A stretch of 64,000 nucleotides of DNA from Micrococcus cohnii (GCF_014205175.1 NZ_JACHNA010000001.1:2211596-2275595), one strand, 5' to 3'; positions 16,095-24,905 are shown, counted from the stretch's first letter. Translations and numbers: made by a program. The notes: a model not told the origin generated them from the letters alone.

Positions 16095-17957
16095 ATGGCT
16101 GACAACGCCACCACCGCGTTCGCGGAGCGTGCCACCGCCAACGCGCCCACCGACTACGCCCAGCTGCTCGACTGGGTCGCTCGGGTCGCCGAGCTCACCC
16201 AGCCCGACGCTGTGCACTGGGTGGACGGCTCGCAGGAAGAGAACGACCGCCTCGCCGCTGAACTCGTCGAGGCCGGCACTCTGACCAAGCTCGCCGAGGA
16301 CAAGTTCCCGAACTCCTATGCGGCGTTCTCCGACCCGGCCGATGTCGCTCGCGTCGAGGACCGCACCTTCATCTGCTCCGAGAAGGAGCAGGACGCCGGA
16401 TTCACGAACAACTGGATGGAGCCCGCGAAGATGCGGGGCATCCTGGACGAGGCGTTCGCCGGTTCCATGCGCGGCCGCACCATGTACGTCATCCCGTTCG
16501 TCATGGGCCACCTTGACGCCGAGGACCCCAAGTACGGCGTGGAGCTCACGGACTCCGCCTACGTGGTGATGTCCATGCGCATCATGGCCCGCATCGGCAC
16601 CGAGGTGCTCGAGAAGATGTCGGCTGAGCAGGCGTTCTACGTGCCGGCCGTGCACTCGGTGGGCGCTCCGCTCGAGCCCGGCCAGGAGGATGTGCCGTGG
16701 CCGTGCAACGAAACCAAGTGGATCGTGCACTTCCCCGAGGAGCGCTCGATCTGGTCCTACGGTTCCGGCTACGGCGGCAACGCGCTGCTGGGCAAGAAGT
16801 GCTACGCGCTGCGCATCGCCTCGGTCATGGCCCGTGACGAGGGCTGGCTCGCCGAGCACATGCTGATCCTCAAGCTGACCAGCCCGGAGGGCAAGGCGTA
16901 CCACATCGCCGGTGCCTTCCCGTCGGCCTGCGGCAAGACCAACCTCGCCCTCATCGACCCGACCGTGGAGGGCTGGAAGGCCGAGACCCTGGGCGACGAC
17001 ATCACCTGGATCCGCCCGGGCAAGGACGGCGAGTTCCGCGTCATCAACCCGGAGGCCGGCTACTTCGGCGTCGCCCCGGGCACCGGCTGGTCCACGAATC
17101 CGAACGCGATGCGCGCCATCGCCAAGGGCAACTCGATCTTCACCAACGTCGCCCTCACCGACGACGGCGGCGTCTGGTGGGAGGGCATGACCGAGGAGAA
17201 GCCCGCGCACCTGACCGACTGGCGTGGCAACGACTGGACCCCGGAGTCCGGGACCCCGGCGGCCCACCCGAACTCGCGGTTCTGCACCCCGATCAACCAG
17301 ACCGACATGCTGGCGGACGAGTACACCGACCCGGCGGGCGTGCGCCTCGACGCGATCCTCTTCGGCGGCCGCCGCAAGACCACCGTGCCGCTGGTGACCG
17401 AGTCCTTCGACTGGGAGGACGGCGTGCTCAAGGGTGCGACCCTCTCCTCGGAAACCACCGCGGCCGCCGCCGGCGCCGTGGGCGTGGTTCGCCGCGACCC
17501 GATGGCGATGCTGCCGTTCCTCGGCTACGACGCCGGCGACTACCTGGCGCACTGGGCCAAGGTCTCGGGTGAGTGCGACCCGGAGAAGCTGCCCCGCATC
17601 TACCTGGTGAACTGGTTCCGTCGCAACCGGGACGGCGGCTTCGCCTGGCCCGGCTTCGGCGAGAACTCGCGCGTGCTCAAGTGGGTCGTGGAACGTCTCG
17701 AAGGCAAGGCCGACGCGACCGAAACCCCGATCGGCCACGTGCCGACCCCGGAGTCGCTCGACCTGACCGGCATCGAGGTCAAGGACGCCGACCTCGAGGA
17801 TGCACTGAAGGTCGACCCGGTCGAGTGGGAGACGGAGAACGAGCTCATCGCCGAGTGGCTCGAGAAGTTCGGCGGCACCCTGCCGGAGTCGGTGCGCGCG
17901 AAGTTCGACGCGCAGCGGGAGCGCTTCGAGGCGCAGAAGGCCCGCGCCCAGGCCTGA
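16095..17957 (+). CDS. pckG: Phosphoenolpyruvate carboxykinase (GTP)
   Basis: A 620-residue cytosolic enzyme of gluconeogenesis: oxaloacetate + GTP gives PEP + GDP + CO2. The GTP-binding kinase-1a loop [12 protein letters not shown] with the reactive Cys is clear. Also present are [13 protein letters not shown], the metal-site region [18 protein letters not shown], and [25 protein letters not shown]. The length is normal for the GTP class. ATG 16095 is chosen because GGGAGG lies about 10 nt upstream and the next residues (MADNATTAF) match the usual N terminus; an upstream GTG adds 23 unlikely residues. A strong terminator follows. Confidence 0.97.
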   Translation: MADNATTAFAERATANAPTDYAQLLDWVARVAELTQPDAVHWVDGSQEENDRLAAELVEAGTLTKLAEDKFPNSYAAFSDPADVARVEDRTFICSEKEQDAGFTNNWMEPAKMRGILDEAFAGSMRGRTMYVIPFVMGHLDAEDPKYGVELTDSAYVVMSMRIMARIGTEVLEKMSAEQAFYVPAVHSVGAPLEPGQEDVPWPCNETKWIVHFPEERSIWSYGSGYGGNALLGKKCYALRIASVMARDEGWLAEHMLILKLTSPEGKAYHIAGAFPSACGKTNLALIDPTVEGWKAETLGDDITWIRPGKDGEFRVINPEAGYFGVAPGTGWSTNPNAMRAIAKGNSIFTNVALTDDGGVWWEGMTEEKPAHLTDWRGNDWTPESGTPAAHPNSRFCTPINQTDMLADEYTDPAGVRLDAILFGGRRKTTVPLVTESFDWEDGVLKGATLSSETTAAAAGAVGVVRRDPMAMLPFLGYDAGDYLAHWAKVSGECDPEKLPRIYLVNWFRRNRDGGFAWPGFGENSRVLKWVVERLEGKADATETPIGHVPTPESLDLTGIEVKDADLEDALKVDPVEWETENELIAEWLEKFGGTLPESVRAKFDAQRERFEAQKARAQA

Positions 17958-17988
17958 CCTGCACGGCGGGCCACCCGGCCCTCGACGA

Positions 17989-18028
17989 CCGCGACCCCCT
18001 CACTTCCGCGGAGGTGAGGGGGTCGCGG
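17989..18028. terminator. Bidirectional terminator between pckG and the lipoprotein cluster
   Basis: A perfect 15-bp stem CCGCGACCCCCTCAC / GTGAGGGGGTCGCGG with a 10-nt loop, placed between two convergent genes. Confidence 0.85.
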
Positions 18029-18043
18029 CATGTGCTCGGTCTG

Positions 18044-18841
18044 TCAGGGGCGTTTGACGGCGTCGTCGAGGAAGCCCTTTGTGGAGGTCGGCGAGGGGGT
18101 GGGGGCCGACGGGTCGAAGGGCTCTCTGGCTGTCACGCCTTCCGGGCCCGTGGGGACGGGGGTTTGGGTGGATTCGGGCAGGGGGACGGGCCCGGGTTGG
18201 GCGTCGGGGATGGCGTGGGTATCGCCCTGCCCGTCCTTGAAGATGTCTGCGCTGTCGTCGAGGCGGGAGACGGTCATCTTGTGTCCCTCGGGCATTTTCA
18301 AGCAGGGGGCGCTGGCGTAGAGGGTGAGGCGTGGGCGGTTCCCGCTGTCCTCGTAGGCCAACGTGAGAGTGAGTTCCAGGTCGGGTCGGGAGCCTTGGTA
18401 CATGGTGACGTTGCCGGAGCCCCACTGTTCGTCGGGGCGGGTGGTCCAGCCCTGCTTCTCGGCTTGGGCACGCAGGGAGGCGCCGACCTTTCGGGCGACG
18501 TCCTCGTCACGGACGTCCACGGTGACGACTCCCCTGACCTCGGTGAGCAGGGGGCGCTTTTCGTAGGGGGTGGTGGGTTGGCAGGTCTCTTCGCCGAGGG
18601 TGTCGAGGGTCTTGGCTCCCATGGACCGGGCGAGGTCGGGCATCTCCCGTTCGAGGGTCTCGAGTTGGCGGGTGGAGAACTCCGCGTTCTCCTGTTTCGA
18701 CCGGTCGGCCTTGGGCGGGGGCCACTGAGTCGACTGGGCGTCGTCGGCGGTGGGGGCGAGCGCGCAGCTTGTCAGTAGCCCAGTTAACAGAAGCAGGCAG
18801 GCTGCTGTCGCTGTCGTGGCCTGGTGTCTGTTCCGTGGCAT
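18044..18841 (-). CDS. Tandem lipoprotein paralogue A (promoter-distal copy)
   Basis: A 265-residue lipoprotein with lipobox LLTSCA. The mature part starts with a Trp/Pro element (STQWPPPKADRSKQENAEF), then a helix (TRQLETLEREMPDLARSMG), a strand/helix domain with two Cys (EETCQP and SAPCLK), and a Pro/Thr-rich tail (about residues 215-255). The family is unknown to me. It is the last gene of the operon running from the ESX-like gene at 22825. Its central part (GSGNVTMYQGSRPDLE) matches copy C, while its signal peptide is the same as copy B. Residues around 205-215 (DDSADIFKDGQGDTHAI) are unique to this copy. Confidence 0.85.
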   Translation of the reverse strand: MPRNRHQATTATAACLLLLTGLLTSCALAPTADDAQSTQWPPPKADRSKQENAEFSTRQLETLEREMPDLARSMGAKTLDTLGEETCQPTTPYEKRPLLTEVRGVVTVDVRDEDVARKVGASLRAQAEKQGWTTRPDEQWGSGNVTMYQGSRPDLELTLTLAYEDSGNRPRLTLYASAPCLKMPEGHKMTVSRLDDSADIFKDGQGDTHAIPDAQPGPVPLPESTQTPVPTGPEGVTAREPFDPSAPTPSPTSTKGFLDDAVKRP

Positions 18842-18853
18842 GGGCCCAGTCTG

Positions 18854-19660
18854 TCAGGGGCGTTGGACGGCGTCGTCGAGGAAGCCCTTTGTGGAGGTCG
18901 GCGAGGGGGTGGAGGCCGACGGGTCGGATGGTTCTCTGCCTGTCACGCCCTCTGGGCCCGTGGGGGCAGGGGTCTGAGTGGATTCCGGCAGGGGGGCGCG
19001 CCCGGGTTGGGCGTCGGGGACAGCATGCCTGATGCCTCCTTCCTCGACGAAGGCGTGAGCCATGGGGTCGAGTCGGGAGACGGTCATCTTGTGTCCCTCG
19101 GGCATTTTCAAGCAGGGTCCGTCGGCGTAGAGGGTGAGGCGGGGATTGTTCCCGCTGTCCTTGTAGATGAGCATGAGGGTCAGTTCCTGTTCAGGGTGGG
19201 AACCTTGGTAGAACCTCGTGTTGCTGGAGCCCCACTCTTCCTCGGGGCGGGTGGTCCAGCCCTGCTTCTCGGCTTGGGCGCGCAGGGAGGTGCCGACCTT
19301 TCGGGCGACGTCCTCGTCACGGACGTCTACGGTGACGACGCCCTTGACCCGGGTGAGCAGGGGGCGCTTTTCGTAGGGGGTGGTGGGTTGGCAGGTCTCT
19401 TCGCCGAGGGTGTCGAGGGTCTTGGCGCCCATGGAGCGGGCGAGGTCGGGCATCTCCCGTTCGAGGGTCTCGAGTTGGCGGGTGGAGAACTCCGCGTTCT
19501 CCTGTTTAGACCGGTCCGCCTTGGGCGGGGGCCACTCAGTCGACTGGGCGTCGTTGGCAGTGGGGGCGAGCGCACAGCCGGTGATTCCGGTCAGCATCCC
19601 GGCTAACAGCAGTAGGCAACCTGCTGTCGCTGTCGTGGCCTGGTGTCTGTTCCGTGGCAT
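18854..19660 (-). CDS. Tandem lipoprotein paralogue B (middle copy)
   Basis: A 268-residue lipoprotein sharing the MPRNRHQATTATA start of copy A, with lipobox ITGCA. The N-terminal mature region is nearly identical to A and C. The middle diverges (EEWGSSNTRFYQGSHPEQE, MLIYKDSG, YADGPC), while the segment DPMAHAFVEEGG is shared with copy C. The gene starts 15 nt after copy C ends. No clear ribosome binding site is seen, so translation may depend on coupling. The function is unknown. A paralogous immunity or chaperone role is a hypothesis based on context. Confidence 0.85.
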   Translation of the reverse strand: MPRNRHQATTATAGCLLLLAGMLTGITGCALAPTANDAQSTEWPPPKADRSKQENAEFSTRQLETLEREMPDLARSMGAKTLDTLGEETCQPTTPYEKRPLLTRVKGVVTVDVRDEDVARKVGTSLRAQAEKQGWTTRPEEEWGSSNTRFYQGSHPEQELTLMLIYKDSGNNPRLTLYADGPCLKMPEGHKMTVSRLDPMAHAFVEEGGIRHAVPDAQPGRAPLPESTQTPAPTGPEGVTGREPSDPSASTPSPTSTKGFLDDAVQRP

Positions 19661-19675
19661 GGGCGGCCCAGTCTG

Positions 19676-20485
19676 TCAGGGGCGTTTGACGGCGTCGTCG
19701 AGGAAGCCCTTTGTGGAGGTCGATGAGGGGGTGGGGGCCGACGGGTCGGATGGTTCTCTGGCTGTCACGCCTTCCGGGCCCGTGGGGGCAGGGGTCTGAG
19801 TGGATTCCGGCAGGGGGGCGCGCCCGGGTTGGGCGTCGGGGACAGCATGGGTGATGCCTCCTTCCTCGACGAAGGCGTGAGCCATGGGGTCGAGCCGGGA
19901 GACGGTCATCTTGTGTCCCTCGGGCATTCTCAGGCAGGGGGCGCTGGCGTAGAGGGTGAGGCGGGGATTGTTCCCGCTGTCCTCGTAGGCCAACGTGAGG
20001 GTGAGTTCCAGGTCGGGTCGGGAGCCTTGGTACATGGTGACGTTGCCGGAGCCCCACTGTTCCTCCGGGCGGGTGGTCCAGCCCTGCTTCTCGGCTTGGG
20101 CACGCAGGGAGGCACCAACCTTTCGGGCGACGTCCTCGTCACGGACTTCGACGTAGACGACTCCCTGGACCTCCGTGAGCAGGGGGCGCTTTTCGTAGGG
20201 GGTGGTGGCTTGGCAGGTCTTTTCCCGCAGGGTGTCGAGGGTCTTGGCTCCCATGGAGCGGGCGAGGTCGGGCATCTCCCGTTCGAGGGTCTCGAGTTGG
20301 CGGGTGGAGAACTCCGCGTTCTCCTGTTTCGAGCGCTTGGCCTGGGGCGGGGGCCACTCAGTCGACTGGGAGCTTGGCTCAGCCTTTCCAGTGTCGTCGT
20401 TCGGGGCGCATCCCATAATGAGACCTCCTGCCAGGGATAGCGTGCCAATCAGGGCGATGGACTTACGTGTGGAACGCTTCAGCAT
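19676..20485 (-). CDS. Tandem lipoprotein paralogue C (promoter-proximal copy)
   Basis: A 269-residue lipoprotein. The start is placed at ATG 20485 (MLKRSTRKSIALIG), 23 nt inside the end of the hydrolase gene. A longer reading from 20512 adds MISSQRKSL ahead of a complete signal peptide. The lipobox is LIMGCA, different from A and B. The mature protein combines a centre like copy A with a C-terminal part like copy B, which is a mosaic. The overlap with the hydrolase gene indicates coupled translation and a functional link. Confidence 0.83.
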   Translation of the reverse strand: MLKRSTRKSIALIGTLSLAGGLIMGCAPNDDTGKAEPSSQSTEWPPPQAKRSKQENAEFSTRQLETLEREMPDLARSMGAKTLDTLREKTCQATTPYEKRPLLTEVQGVVYVEVRDEDVARKVGASLRAQAEKQGWTTRPEEQWGSGNVTMYQGSRPDLELTLTLAYEDSGNNPRLTLYASAPCLRMPEGHKMTVSRLDPMAHAFVEEGGITHAVPDAQPGRAPLPESTQTPAPTGPEGVTAREPSDPSAPTPSSTSTKGFLDDAVKRP

Positions 20486-22481
20486 AAGCGACTTTCTTTG
20501 ACTCGAAATCATCCTGGGTATCGATACCCTGTCGGCCCAGCGCGTCCGAGAAGAGGTCGTTGTCCCCCAGGTAAGGAATGACCGGCTCGCCGTAGATGAA
20601 AGCGGTCGCGTTCTGTTGGGAGGTGGATCCGCGCTCCAGCATGGCCATGTGTCCCCCGTTGTCCTGATCCTGGACCTTGGAATCGTCCTCCATTAGGCCG
20701 GCCTCCAGGCGTATGGCACCCATGAGCTGGTCTGGGTGGCCCCCGGAGAAGTAGCTTCCGGAGTTGGCGGCGCCGCCATGGTCCTGCGCGACGTCGATCT
20801 TGTCCGTCCTAGACTGGATCAGAGCCCGGTCGGCCTCCGGGCTGGCAACGTCTGCAAGCGAGCCGACTTCGTGGCCGGTGCCGGCCGGCGCCATGTACAG
20901 CACCTTGTCGGCGGTGAGGCCCTCCCGCTCGGCGGTGCCCTGCTTGGATGCTCCCGCAGAGTGAGCCACCCAGGTCTGGGTGGCGTTCACGGCCTCGCGG
21001 TCGAGAGCTCTGTCGAAGGCTGCCTGATTCGTGGCGTCGCGCTCGGCGAAGTCGGGGGTGGCGTTGTCGGCGATGAGAGACGTGAAGGTGTCTTCCTCTG
21101 TCAGAGGGTCTGTCTTGCCGGGGAACTGCCCGTCGGCCCAGTAGATCTCCACGGTTCCTTCACGCCCTTCCCCCATGGCATTAATTTTGTTGTTGTAGTC
21201 GCCGACAGATTCCATGTCGGTATGAGTGCCGGGGGTAAAAGCAACGATGTTCTTCGTCTCTGGCGAGATATGCCCACGCATCGTAGCGATCTGTCCCTCG
21301 CCTTCGCGGGAAACACTGATGACTCGGTACTCCTCTCCAGAGGTTTTTGGGGAATTCGCGGGACGTTCGCGGTCATTCTGATACGCCTCCCACGCCATGT
21401 CTAGGCCATTCCTCTGCCTCTCAAGTCGTATCCGCTCCGCGTGCCACTTCTTCTTTTCGATCTGGGCTTTTACCTGACCTCCGGGGCCCGGGTAGAGCTG
21501 ACCCCAGTTCGGCTCGTCCTCATACTTCTTCAAGGACTTTCCCACCTTGTGTCGGAGCCCTGCCACCGTGATCTCATTGACCGTGGCTCGTTCCTCCAGG
21601 GAGACGCCGTTCAGGTTGCCAAACACATTGGGGTAGGTGAGCAGCAGACGCTGGCGGTCCTCGGTCGTGAGGGACTCCCATGCGCCGGCTACTTCGTCAA
21701 CACCTCGACGGGAATGGCGCGGATCATGGGCGTCGATGGCGGTCTTCATGACGGCCTCGGCAGATCCCGGTGCCGGATGCTCAGGCAGCTTGTTGTCCAC
21801 CAGCTTCTCCGCGAGCTCGGGATGGCTGTCCAGCCACTTGCGCAGATCATCGGCGTCCTTCCCCTTCAGCTCCTCCGCAATCGACTCGGGATCGGCCACC
21901 TGCCTCTCGGTCGCCAGGGACGCCGTCAGCCCCGTCAAGACACCACGTCCGGGCTCTGCAATCTCGCGCGTCTCCGGCAGGTCGTCCTTCTCGCCGCCGG
22001 TCACAGCCCGTAGAGCGGCCGCGAAGTCGGCCTGGACCTCGACCCACGTCCTTTCCAGGTCGGCGACTTCGCCGTTGAAGTACTCCACGCTCCTGCTGGC
22101 AGATGCGATCCGGGCCGGATCCTCGGAGGCGAGAGCGACGGCGCGCTCATCTGCCACAGTCGGCCGGAGGATCTCCAGAGAACGGTGCTGGAAGAGAACA
22201 CCATCGCACTGCCCGGCGAAGTCGTTGAGGAGGTCGGCGGCGCGGTCGAGCGCGTGCCGCCAGGCATCCACCGGGTCGTCCAGGAGGGCCAGGCCCGTCC
22301 ACACGCGCTCCTGTGTGGCGTTGTGCTGGTACGCGCTGCGCAGTCCCCGCCAGGAGGAGTGGGCGTCGTCGAGGTGCTCGCGGACCTGGGTGGATTTTTC
22401 GCGAAGGGTGCGAGCGCCGTCGCGCAGACCCGGGGTGTCCACGTGGATGTCCGGCAGAGTGGTGAGGGGCGGGACGCTCAT
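20463..22481 (-). CDS. Large alpha/beta-hydrolase-domain protein, DUF1023-like, with a helical N-terminal half
   Basis: A 672-residue protein. The first 170 residues or so are helical with repeated WRG/WRH turns (SSWRGLRSAY, DAWRHALDRAADLL), as in WXG100/ESX-like partners and other long actinobacterial secretion substrates. The C-terminal third has the hydrolase elbow TWVAHSAGAS (Ser near residue 508), an upstream strand (IVAFTPGTHTDM), and HGGAANSGSYFSGGHPDQL with candidate His residues. This fits the DUF1023 alpha/beta hydrolases often encoded beside WXG100 proteins. No signal peptide is seen, so a type VII route is possible. It overlaps the ESX-like gene by 4 nt (ATGA) and copy C by 23 nt. 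Codon and base use is less GC-rich (AATTTTGTTGTTG occurs inside), hinting at acquisition. Confidence 0.8.
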   Translation of the reverse strand: MSVPPLTTLPDIHVDTPGLRDGARTLREKSTQVREHLDDAHSSWRGLRSAYQHNATQERVWTGLALLDDPVDAWRHALDRAADLLNDFAGQCDGVLFQHRSLEILRPTVADERAVALASEDPARIASASRSVEYFNGEVADLERTWVEVQADFAAALRAVTGGEKDDLPETREIAEPGRGVLTGLTASLATERQVADPESIAEELKGKDADDLRKWLDSHPELAEKLVDNKLPEHPAPGSAEAVMKTAIDAHDPRHSRRGVDEVAGAWESLTTEDRQRLLLTYPNVFGNLNGVSLEERATVNEITVAGLRHKVGKSLKKYEDEPNWGQLYPGPGGQVKAQIEKKKWHAERIRLERQRNGLDMAWEAYQNDRERPANSPKTSGEEYRVISVSREGEGQIATMRGHISPETKNIVAFTPGTHTDMESVGDYNNKINAMGEGREGTVEIYWADGQFPGKTDPLTEEDTFTSLIADNATPDFAERDATNQAAFDRALDREAVNATQTWVAHSAGASKQGTAEREGLTADKVLYMAPAGTGHEVGSLADVASPEADRALIQSRTDKIDVAQDHGGAANSGSYFSGGHPDQLMGAIRLEAGLMEDDSKVQDQDNGGHMAMLERGSTSQQNATAFIYGEPVIPYLGDNDLFSDALGRQGIDTQDDFESKKVAYAEAFHT

Positions 22482-22825
22482 GCCGACTCCATGGCGTCGT
22501 TCACCCGCGCGGCGCTGTCTTCGGACGCGGTCTGCGCGGCCTTCGCCGTCATGTCCTGGTCCATAGCCGTGAACTCACCCGCCGCATCCGCGACCCGGCT
22601 CGCATTATGGGTGAGAATCGCAGCGGCGCGCAGACCCAGACTGTCCCGGGCGTCCCAGAAAGCGCGGAATGCCTCATCCGCCATCGCGGCGTTCCCGAAG
22701 CTGCCCAGGACGTCCTCACCGCCGTCCCGGGCTGCCCGGGCGTCGGCCTCCATGGACTCTCCGGACGTAAGTGCGCCCGTCAATGCCGTGTGGACGTCCC
22801 ACGGGACGATCTCCACTCCGATCAC
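22478..22825 (-). CDS. Small ESX/WXG100-like helical protein
   Basis: A 115-residue helical protein without a signal peptide: MIGVEIVPWDVHTALTGAL, then helices rich in Ala and Asp with a central FWDARDSLGLRAAAILTHN. Size, helicity and position just upstream of a large DUF1023-like hydrolase match small ESX-type partners in actinobacteria. A strict WxG is not seen; the turn residues are FWD. GTG 22825 is chosen because GGAGGGG lies 6 nt upstream; an in-frame start at 22903 would add a basic tail with no ribosome site. Its stop overlaps the hydrolase start. Confidence 0.68.
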   Translation of the reverse strand: MIGVEIVPWDVHTALTGALTSGESMEADARAARDGGEDVLGSFGNAAMADEAFRAFWDARDSLGLRAAAILTHNASRVADAAGEFTAMDQDMTAKAAQTASEDSAARVNDAMESA

Positions 22826-23178
22826 GGTGATCCCCTCCGATCCAGGGGAGAGCGTCGCGGTGTCCCGCTCGCGACCTCTCCGGTGACTGTAGCTGATCCT
22901 CAAGACATCCGGGCATTCGGCCTCGAGTCAAGGCCGACTGTGGGTTCGTCTACATCCGGTGGCTCCGCCCCCGGCGGCCTCTTTCACGGGCGGACTGGTG
23001 AAAGCCTGCACCGTTTGGCGTTGGCGATCACCGGCGCCGGGTTGACTTATCACGATGAGCATGGCCGGGAGGCGGATGAGGCCCGCAGTCAGAAGCCTGG
23101 GCCTTCTCAGGTCACAGGGGGCCTGGCATCGGAGGGGCCGGGGGCGTCGTCACTGCCGTCGGCGAACGCCGACTCCGC
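22826..23178. other. 353-nt spacer between hmp and the ESX-like operon
   Basis: No convincing gene. On the minus strand TACAGT (22886-22891) could be the -10 for the ESX-like operon, about 54 nt before its start; its -35 is poor. A short hairpin near the hmp stop is listed separately. Confidence 0.4.
23158..23173 (-). terminator. Short hairpin after hmp
   Basis: GTCGGC-GAAC-GCCGAC, a 6-bp stem 6 nt beyond the hmp stop. It is weak compared with the other terminators in this window. Confidence 0.35.
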
Positions 23179-24363
23179 TCAGGCGGCCAGCCAGAGGTCC
23201 GGGCCGAAGATCTCGTAGCGGATCGCGGTGGCGGGCACGCCGGCCTCGATCAGATCCGAGCGGACCGACTTCATGAACGGCAGCGGGCCGCAGAGGATGA
23301 CCTCGGCGCCCTCGGGTAGCTGCACGGCCGAGACGTCCATGCGCCCCTCGTGCAGCTCGACGCCCTCCGGGGCCGACTCGGGCGCCTGGCCCAGCCACAC
23401 GTGGGCCTGGGCGTTCTCGAGGGCGGCGACGGACTCCATGACCTGGTCGCGCAGGGCGACCGAGTCCCACGACGCGTCCGCGTGCAGGAACGTCACCTGC
23501 CGGGACGAGTGGTGCTCGGCGAGCGAGTTCAGGATCGAGGCGGCCGGGGTGATGCCGATGCCCGCGGTGGCCAGCACGATCGGCGCCTCGGTCCGGGTCG
23601 GGACGATCTCGCCGTACGGGTTCGACAGCTCGACGACGTCGCCCTCCTGGACGCTCTGGATGAGCATGGGCGAGACCTCGCCTGCCTCGTCCAGCTTGAC
23701 GGTGATGACGCGCTCCGTCGTGGACTCGGCGTGCTGGGACAGCGAGTACTGGCGGGCCTGGCGCAGGCCGTCCTCGACCTTGATGCGGACCGAGACGTAG
23801 CCGCCGGGCTCGCCCGGGGTCACGGGGGTGTTGTCGGCGGGGACGAAGCGGAAGGTCATGGCGGCGTTGCCGGTCGGCTCCTTCGAAGCGACCTTCCAGT
23901 CGGTCCACATCTTGTCGTTGGCCTGCTTCGCGTACAGGTCCTTCTCGAGCTTGATGAGGGCGTCGGCCATGAGCCAGTAGACCTCGGTCCACGCCTCGGC
24001 GACCTCCGGGGTGACGGCCTCGCCGAGCACGTCGCCGATGGCCCAGAACAGGTTCTCGTAGACGATCTGGTACTGGTCCGGCGTGATGCCCAGGGCGGTG
24101 TGCTTGTGGGCGATGCGCGCGAGCACGGCCTCCGGGAGGGTGTCCGGGTGCTCGAGCAGGTGCACCGCGAACTTCACGATCGAGCCGGCCAGGGCCTGCG
24201 CCTGCTCGCCGTTGCGCTGGTTGGCGCGGGAGAACACGCCGTCGAGCAGCTCCGGGTGGGCCTCGAACATGTGGCCGTAGAACTTCGGCGTGATCTGGGG
24301 CATGTTCTCGGCGACGACGCCTGCGGTGGCCTCGATGACGGGACGGGACTTCTCGGACAGCAC
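23179..24363 (-). CDS. hmp: Flavohemoprotein (nitric oxide dioxygenase)
   Basis: A 394-residue cytosolic enzyme oxidising NO to nitrate with O2 and NAD(P)H. The globin domain is at residues 1-137, with proximal His in ARIAHKHTALGI and YENLFWAIGDVL. The FAD domain contains RQYSLSQ. The NAD domain shows GIGITPAASIL and ends YEIFGPDLWL. The start is GTG 24363, with AGGAGG 5 nt upstream. The NsrR-like regulator lies 56 nt upstream on the same strand. An inverted repeat in that gap may be its operator. Confidence 0.95.
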   Translation of the reverse strand: MLSEKSRPVIEATAGVVAENMPQITPKFYGHMFEAHPELLDGVFSRANQRNGEQAQALAGSIVKFAVHLLEHPDTLPEAVLARIAHKHTALGITPDQYQIVYENLFWAIGDVLGEAVTPEVAEAWTEVYWLMADALIKLEKDLYAKQANDKMWTDWKVASKEPTGNAAMTFRFVPADNTPVTPGEPGGYVSVRIKVEDGLRQARQYSLSQHAESTTERVITVKLDEAGEVSPMLIQSVQEGDVVELSNPYGEIVPTRTEAPIVLATAGIGITPAASILNSLAEHHSSRQVTFLHADASWDSVALRDQVMESVAALENAQAHVWLGQAPESAPEGVELHEGRMDVSAVQLPEGAEVILCGPLPFMKSVRSDLIEAGVPATAIRYEIFGPDLWLAA

Positions 24364-24404
24364 GGCATCCTCCTGAAGATCGATGTTGCCGGGGGCTATA
24401 TTGC

Positions 24405-24418
24405 CTTGCAGAAGCAAG
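24405..24418 (-). promoter_or_regulatory. Inverted repeat between the nsrR-like gene and hmp, candidate operator
   Basis: CTTGC-TTCT-GCAAG lies 2 nt after the regulator stop and 42 nt before the hmp start, inside an A/T-rich patch containing CAATATAG. The position suits control of hmp by an NO-sensing Rrf2 repressor. It could instead be a weak hairpin. Confidence 0.35.
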
Positions 24419-24419
24419 A

Positions 24420-24899
24420 TTACATGTCGATCCCCTCGGAGGGCACCTCGGCGCCCTCCGTCGGCATCGCCGGCAACCCTAGGGCGACCTCGGCGCCCGG
24501 CACGAGGTCTCGGATCCGGACCCCGTGGAGCTCGGCGAGGAAGGCCTCGCGCGCCCGGGCCAGCGCCCCACGCAGTGAGCACGCGGCGGCCAGAGGGCAC
24601 GGGTGCCCCGACTCGAGCCCGTCGCAGTCGATGACCTCGGGCCGGGTCGAGAGATCGCGAACGAGCGCGCCGACCCGCAGGTCCAGGCCCGCCTCGGTGA
24701 TCACCGCGCCGCCCAGCCGCCCACGCGTGACGTGGATGAGCTCGCGGCGGCGCAGCTCCGAGACGGCCTTGATCACGTGGTTGTAGGGCACGCCGATCGA
24801 GTCGGCCACCTGCTGGCTGGTCATGCGCCGTCCTCCACCGCCGCGGGCGAGGGACATCAGCACGCGCAGGCAGACGTCGGTGTAGGCGTTGAGCTTCAT
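24420..24899 (-). CDS. Rrf2-family transcriptional regulator, NsrR-like
   Basis: A 159-residue regulator. The winged helix begins MKLNAYTDVCLRVLMSLA, with recognition-helix region VPYNHVIKAVSELRR and wing TRGRLGGAV, the standard Rrf2 layout. Three cysteines with spacing C-x8-C-x5-C (in VIDCDG, HPCPLAAAC) can bind a [4Fe-4S] cluster. Together with the adjacent hmp this makes an NO-responsive NsrR role likely. ATG 24899 lies 6 nt after GATAAT, consistent with a leaderless mRNA. It is divergent from recQ with only 42 nt between them. Confidence 0.88.
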   Translation of the reverse strand: MKLNAYTDVCLRVLMSLARGGGGRRMTSQQVADSIGVPYNHVIKAVSELRRRELIHVTRGRLGGAVITEAGLDLRVGALVRDLSTRPEVIDCDGLESGHPCPLAAACSLRGALARAREAFLAELHGVRIRDLVPGAEVALGLPAMPTEGAEVPSEGIDM

Positions 24900-24905
24900 G
24901 GCCCC

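Larger units (their letters stand above)
18039..20485 (-). repeat. Three tandem direct repeats of about 0.81 kb, each one lipoprotein gene
   Basis: The same 3' junction (beginning CTGTCAGGGGCGTT on the plus strand) recurs at 18041, 18851 and 19672, giving periods of about 810 and 821 nt. The intergenic joints of 12 and 15 nt are also alike. Nucleotide identity is very high over most of each unit. The 5' end (signal peptide) of the promoter-proximal unit differs from the other two. Confidence 0.92.

Noticed and set aside
16074..17738. A 554-codon open frame antisense to pckG
   Set aside because: A shadow produced by GC-rich third positions. pckG on the plus strand is unambiguous.
18044..20485. 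Insertion sequence or transposon as the cause of the triplicated lipoproteins
   Set aside because: No transposase, terminal inverted repeats or target-site duplication was found around the units. Unequal crossover explains the direct repeats.
23041..23060. TTGACT with following A/T-rich bases on the plus strand as a promoter
   Set aside because: No plus-strand gene follows, and the spacing to any -10-like hexamer is wrong.
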